Source: Bacteroidota bacterium (GTDB lineage Bacteria; Bacteroidota; Bacteroidia; Chitinophagales; Saprospiraceae). From it: a stretch of DNA of 64,000 bases. A program made the position numbers and the translations under genes. This document shows positions 61,262 to 64,000 of this stretch, one piece after another. The DNA lies in contig JAFMBH010000006.1 of assembly GCA_017858735.1 (NCBI GenBank), forward strand, positions 1 to 64,000, in the 5' to 3' direction. The notes under the pieces are model-generated. The model did not search any database. It had not been told where the DNA came from and was given only the letters and a program-made list of their open reading frames with translations. Within the stretch, counting starts at the first letter, position 1; each line of letters begins with the position of its first letter.

Positions 61262-64000
61262 TTAGAACTTGGCATTCAGGCCAATAGTGAAGGTACGGAT
61301 AGCAGGACTAACGGAACTAGTTACTTCTCCACCTCCAACACCTTGCTCGCCATCGGCCCAGGTTTCAGGATCCACACCTTGATATTTAGTAATGTATTGG
61401 GAAAATATGAAGGGTTGCTGAATACTGGAGAAAAAACGAAGACTTTCCATTTTTAATTTAGCAACCAATTTTTTTGGCAAGTTGTATCCAATATTAATGT
61501 TTCTCACTTTTATGAAGGATCCATCAAAATAGGCCAGTGAACGGTCATATTTTGGAAATTCCTGAGTTACTACAGGTTGTGGGAACGCATTGGTTGGATT
61601 ACTTGGCGTCCAATAATCAACCGCAAGGTTATTGTAACGACCAGCCAATCTATTTTGACTTACATGGTAACCGCTACGAATCATTTGACCAATCCTTGCG
61701 AAAATGAAGAAGGAGAAATCAATACCTTTGTAAGAAAAGCGATTGGTTAAACCGGCAGCAAAATCGGGAACGGCAGATCCAAGAATCTGGCGATCACTGG
61801 CGTTTATTCTTCCATCTCCATTAAAATCTTCCACTTTTATCTGACCTACTCTGTCTCCAAAAACTTTAGCCTGATCGGCCTCATTTGATTGCCAGATTCC
61901 TAATTTCTTATAATCAAAAAATACAGTCAATGGTTTGCCAATAAATCGACCTGCAGCGATATCATCTACTTTACCGTTAGCCAATTCTAAAATGGCTTCT
62001 GTATTTTTATTGAAAATCAAATCTGTTTCCCAGGTAAAGCCACCTTTATCTACGTTTACAGTAGAAAGGGTCAATTCAACCCCTTTGTTTTGTGTAGAAC
62101 CCACGTTTGTTGTGAAACCTCCAAAACCTGTAGAAGTGGGCAGAGGCTGGGGAGCTAATAAGTCCGTTGTTACCGTATTATAGTATTCTGCAGAACCATT
62201 AATTCTTCCTGAGAAAAAGCTAAAATCAAGACCAAGATTTGCTGTAGTTGAAGTTTCCCAACGAAGATCGGGATTACCTATAGTGTTTGGTCTGTACCCA
62301 AATCCCGCTGTATTATCATACGCATAAGAAGTTCTTCCAAGCAATGCCTGTGTTTGATATGGATTAATGGCTTGATTACCAATAGCTCCATAACTTGCTC
62401 TTAATTTCAATGTTTCAAGAAATCCTAGATTCTCCATAAAAGATTCTCTGGCGATATTCCAACCTACTGCTACAGAAGGAAAAATACCATATCGATTATT
62501 TGTTCCAAATCGGGAAGAACCATCAGCACGAACCGTAGCAGTCAACAGATACTTCTCTCTGAAATCGTAATTAATTCTACCCATGTAGGAAAGTAATGCC
62601 CATTCTGAAAGATTAGTGGAGGCGCCTGTAATCAAGCTGGCAGAACCCAAGGAATGATATAATTGCGCTTCGGCAGGGATACCAGAAACGCTAATGCGTG
62701 CAAACTCTTCTCTGTCTTTTTGAAAGGATTGTAATGCCGTGAAATTAAAATTATGAGAACTTCCAAATTTCTTATCATAAGTGAGGATATTTTCCAAGGT
62801 ATAATTGAAATTAAAACGGTCTTCAACACTACCTGTAGCTACACCACCTCTTTGACTATTTGTAAAAGCACCGGTAAACCGGCCATTTCTTGTAACGGTG
62901 AAATCAGGTCCAAAATTCACCCTGTACCTTAAACCCTTTGCGATTTGCCATTCGCCGTAAATACTATTAAATATACGATATCTTTTACCAAGATCTTCCT
63001 GTGCGCCATCCACGATTTCAGCAAATGGATTGGTTCTAAGGCCATCTAAAGTTGGAAGAAATATGAGATTACCTTCATCGTCATAAGGTTTACCTAAAGG
63101 ATTCTCGGCTAAAGCGCCACCAAGTGGATTATAATTTTCTCCATTTCTGGAGCTGTTTACAAAAAGGGTAGATAAGCCAACTTTCAGGCTTTTATTAATC
63201 TGATGATCTAAATTGACCCTGAAAGTATAACGAGTGAAATCTTGTTTTTTAACCACACCTATATCCTGAAAAAAGTTACCGGTAATATTAAAGGTAGTTT
63301 TTTCAGATCCACCGGAAATACCCAATTGATGGGACTGAATCATTCCATCTTGTAACATACCATTCACATAATCAGTACTTCTGCCCAATTTAATACTTTC
63401 CATTTCTATGGGCTCGAAAATCTTAGCATCATCAGCTTCTGTTCCCTGACCAAGTGGATATTGTCCGATGGCTCTTCTTGATTCCCTTTTGTACTCAGCA
63501 AAACCAGGACCATCAAAAACTTTAATATTGCCCAGACTTTGATTCGAACCTACATAGGTATCAAAAGAAACTACCGTTTTACCTGCAGCACCTCTTCTTG
63601 TAGAAATGATGACCACGCCATTCGCACCTCTTGCACCGTAAATTGCTGTAGCTGAAGCATCTTTAAGAATTTCCATAGACAGGATATCCTGCGGATTGAT
63701 ATCGTCAATCCCCCCTGATAAAGGAATACCATCTACCACATAAAGCGGGTTATTTGTTGCATTAAAGGAACGACGTCCCCTGATACGAATCTGTGGTCCG
63801 GCACCGGGTTTACTTCCTGCCTGTACTACGTCAACACCAGCCGCTCTACCTTGTAATGCCTGACGGGCATTCGTTACAGGAAGTGCCATAATATCTTCTG
63901 CACTGACAGACGATATAGCACCCGCTAACTGACTTTTCTTTTGTGTACCATAACCAACGACGACGACCTCAGAAAGATTTTGAACATCTTCGTCCAAGGT
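61262..64000 (-). CDS. susC-like: SusC/RagA-type TonB-dependent transporter (N-terminus beyond the window)
   Basis: At least 911 residues, open to the right edge of the window, so the signal peptide, carboxypeptidase-like domain and TonB box are not visible. The visible part opens with LSEVVVVGYGTQKKSQL, the SusC-specific start of the plug, then PLYVVDGIPLSGGIDDINP and ILKDASATAIYGARGANGVV (DASATAIYG plug motif). The rest is a 22-strand barrel with aromatic-rich strand ends; the last residues TFTIGLNAKF are the C-terminal strand. It imports oligosaccharides with SusD. Confidence 0.93.
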   Translation of the reverse strand, partial: TLDEDVQNLSEVVVVGYGTQKKSQLAGAISSVSAEDIMALPVTNARQALQGRAAGVDVVQAGSKPGAGPQIRIRGRRSFNATNNPLYVVDGIPLSGGIDDINPQDILSMEILKDASATAIYGARGANGVVIISTRRGAAGKTVVSFDTYVGSNQSLGNIKVFDGPGFAEYKRESRRAIGQYPLGQGTEADDAKIFEPIEMESIKLGRSTDYVNGMLQDGMIQSHQLGISGGSEKTTFNITGNFFQDIGVVKKQDFTRYTFRVNLDHQINKSLKVGLSTLFVNSSRNGENYNPLGGALAENPLGKPYDDEGNLIFLPTLDGLRTNPFAEIVDGAQEDLGKRYRIFNSIYGEWQIAKGLRYRVNFGPDFTVTRNGRFTGAFTNSQRGGVATGSVEDRFNFNYTLENILTYDKKFGSSHNFNFTALQSFQKDREEFARISVSGIPAEAQLYHSLGSASLITGASTNLSEWALLSYMGRINYDFREKYLLTATVRADGSSRFGTNNRYGIFPSVAVGWNIARESFMENLGFLETLKLRASYGAIGNQAINPYQTQALLGRTSYAYDNTAGFGYRPNTIGNPDLRWETSTTANLGLDFSFFSGRINGSAEYYNTVTTDLLAPQPLPTSTGFGGFTTNVGSTQNKGVELTLSTVNVDKGGFTWETDLIFNKNTEAILELANGKVDDIAAGRFIGKPLTVFFDYKKLGIWQSNEADQAKVFGDRVGQIKVEDFNGDGRINASDRQILGSAVPDFAAGLTNRFSYKGIDFSFFIFARIGQMIRSGYHVSQNRLAGRYNNLAVDYWTPSNPTNAFPQPVVTQEFPKYDRSLAYFDGSFIKVRNINIGYNLPKKLVAKLKMESLRFFSSIQQPFIFSQYITKYQGVDPETWADGEQGVGGGEVTSSVSPAIRTFTIGLNAKF

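Noticed and set aside
1-64000. CRISPR array, prophage, insertion sequence, tRNA or rRNA
   Set aside because: No regular direct repeats with spacers, no transposase or phage structural gene, and no tRNA-like cloverleaf was noticed on either strand by eye; a tRNA or repeat search would be needed to be certain.

Overview
This 64 kb window is chromosomal DNA of an AT-rich Bacteroidota, most likely a member of the Saprospiria (Saprospiraceae-like). The inference rests on several type IX secretion (T9SS) signatures: a SprB-repeat protein and a LamG protein with gliding-motility-type C-terminal domains, a giant protein with a type A sorting domain, a PorP/SprF family protein and the PorX regulator. 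Also typical of the phylum are a SusC/SusD pair, an acyl-ornithine type arginine operon, DUF6427, -7 promoter elements of the TAnnTTTG type, and weak or absent Shine-Dalgarno sequences. No rRNA, tRNA, insertion sequence, prophage or CRISPR array was seen.

Layout. 0-6.5 kb: two secreted surface proteins flanking a decayed gene remnant, then a YbaB-type nucleoid protein. 7-18.3 kb: tatC and a small membrane gene, porX, an HD phosphohydrolase, a DUF6427 membrane protein, purQ, dsbD, a biotin carrier, an AtpI/AtpZ-like pair, bactofilin, a PorP/SprF protein and rpsT. 18.5-21.2 kb: sucA. 21.3-30.9 kb: a tightly packed minus-strand operon with eight arginine genes (GNAT acyltransferase, argG, argC, argD, argF', argB, argE-like, argH), then an MGMT-fold protein and hemW, ending at a strong terminator. 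Ala89 of the transcarbamylase sits at the position that separates acetyl- from succinyl-ornithine enzymes, so the pathway is predicted to use N-succinyl intermediates. Upstream lies a good promoter and an unannotated 36-codon ORF inside a structured leader. 31-34.6 kb: a FucP-type sugar transporter, HemJ, a split YeeE/YedE sulfur transporter and thioredoxin. 34.7-41.7 kb: a 1580-residue T9SS protein with a dockerin-like segment, a rhodanese and a SulP permease. 41.9-49 kb: an SDR, a cytochrome c, an SPFH protein, SCO1 with a partner lipoprotein, an orphan ParA with a ribbon-helix-helix partner, a thioesterase and a sulfatase. 49-56 kb: plus-strand OmpH/Skp, class II ribonucleotide reductase, class IV aminotransferase, flavin reductase, radA and a DCC protein. 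56-64 kb: a polysaccharide-utilisation-like operon: susC (cut by the window edge), susD, two DUF1080 genes and a Tat-exported Gfo/Idh oxidoreductase.

How the genes fit together. The last operon reads as an oxidative 3-keto-glycoside route: outer-membrane import by SusCD, C3 oxidation by the exported Gfo/Idh enzyme, and cleavage by DUF1080 proteins. tatC in the same window supplies the export channel for the Gfo/Idh protein. PorX, the PorP-like protein and the three sorting-domain proteins are a regulator, a membrane-associated component and clients of one secretion system. Most genes from 15 to 49 kb are on the minus strand and those from 49 to 56 kb on the plus strand. The switch falls near an AT-rich gap with three DnaA-box matches, which deserves a GC-skew test.
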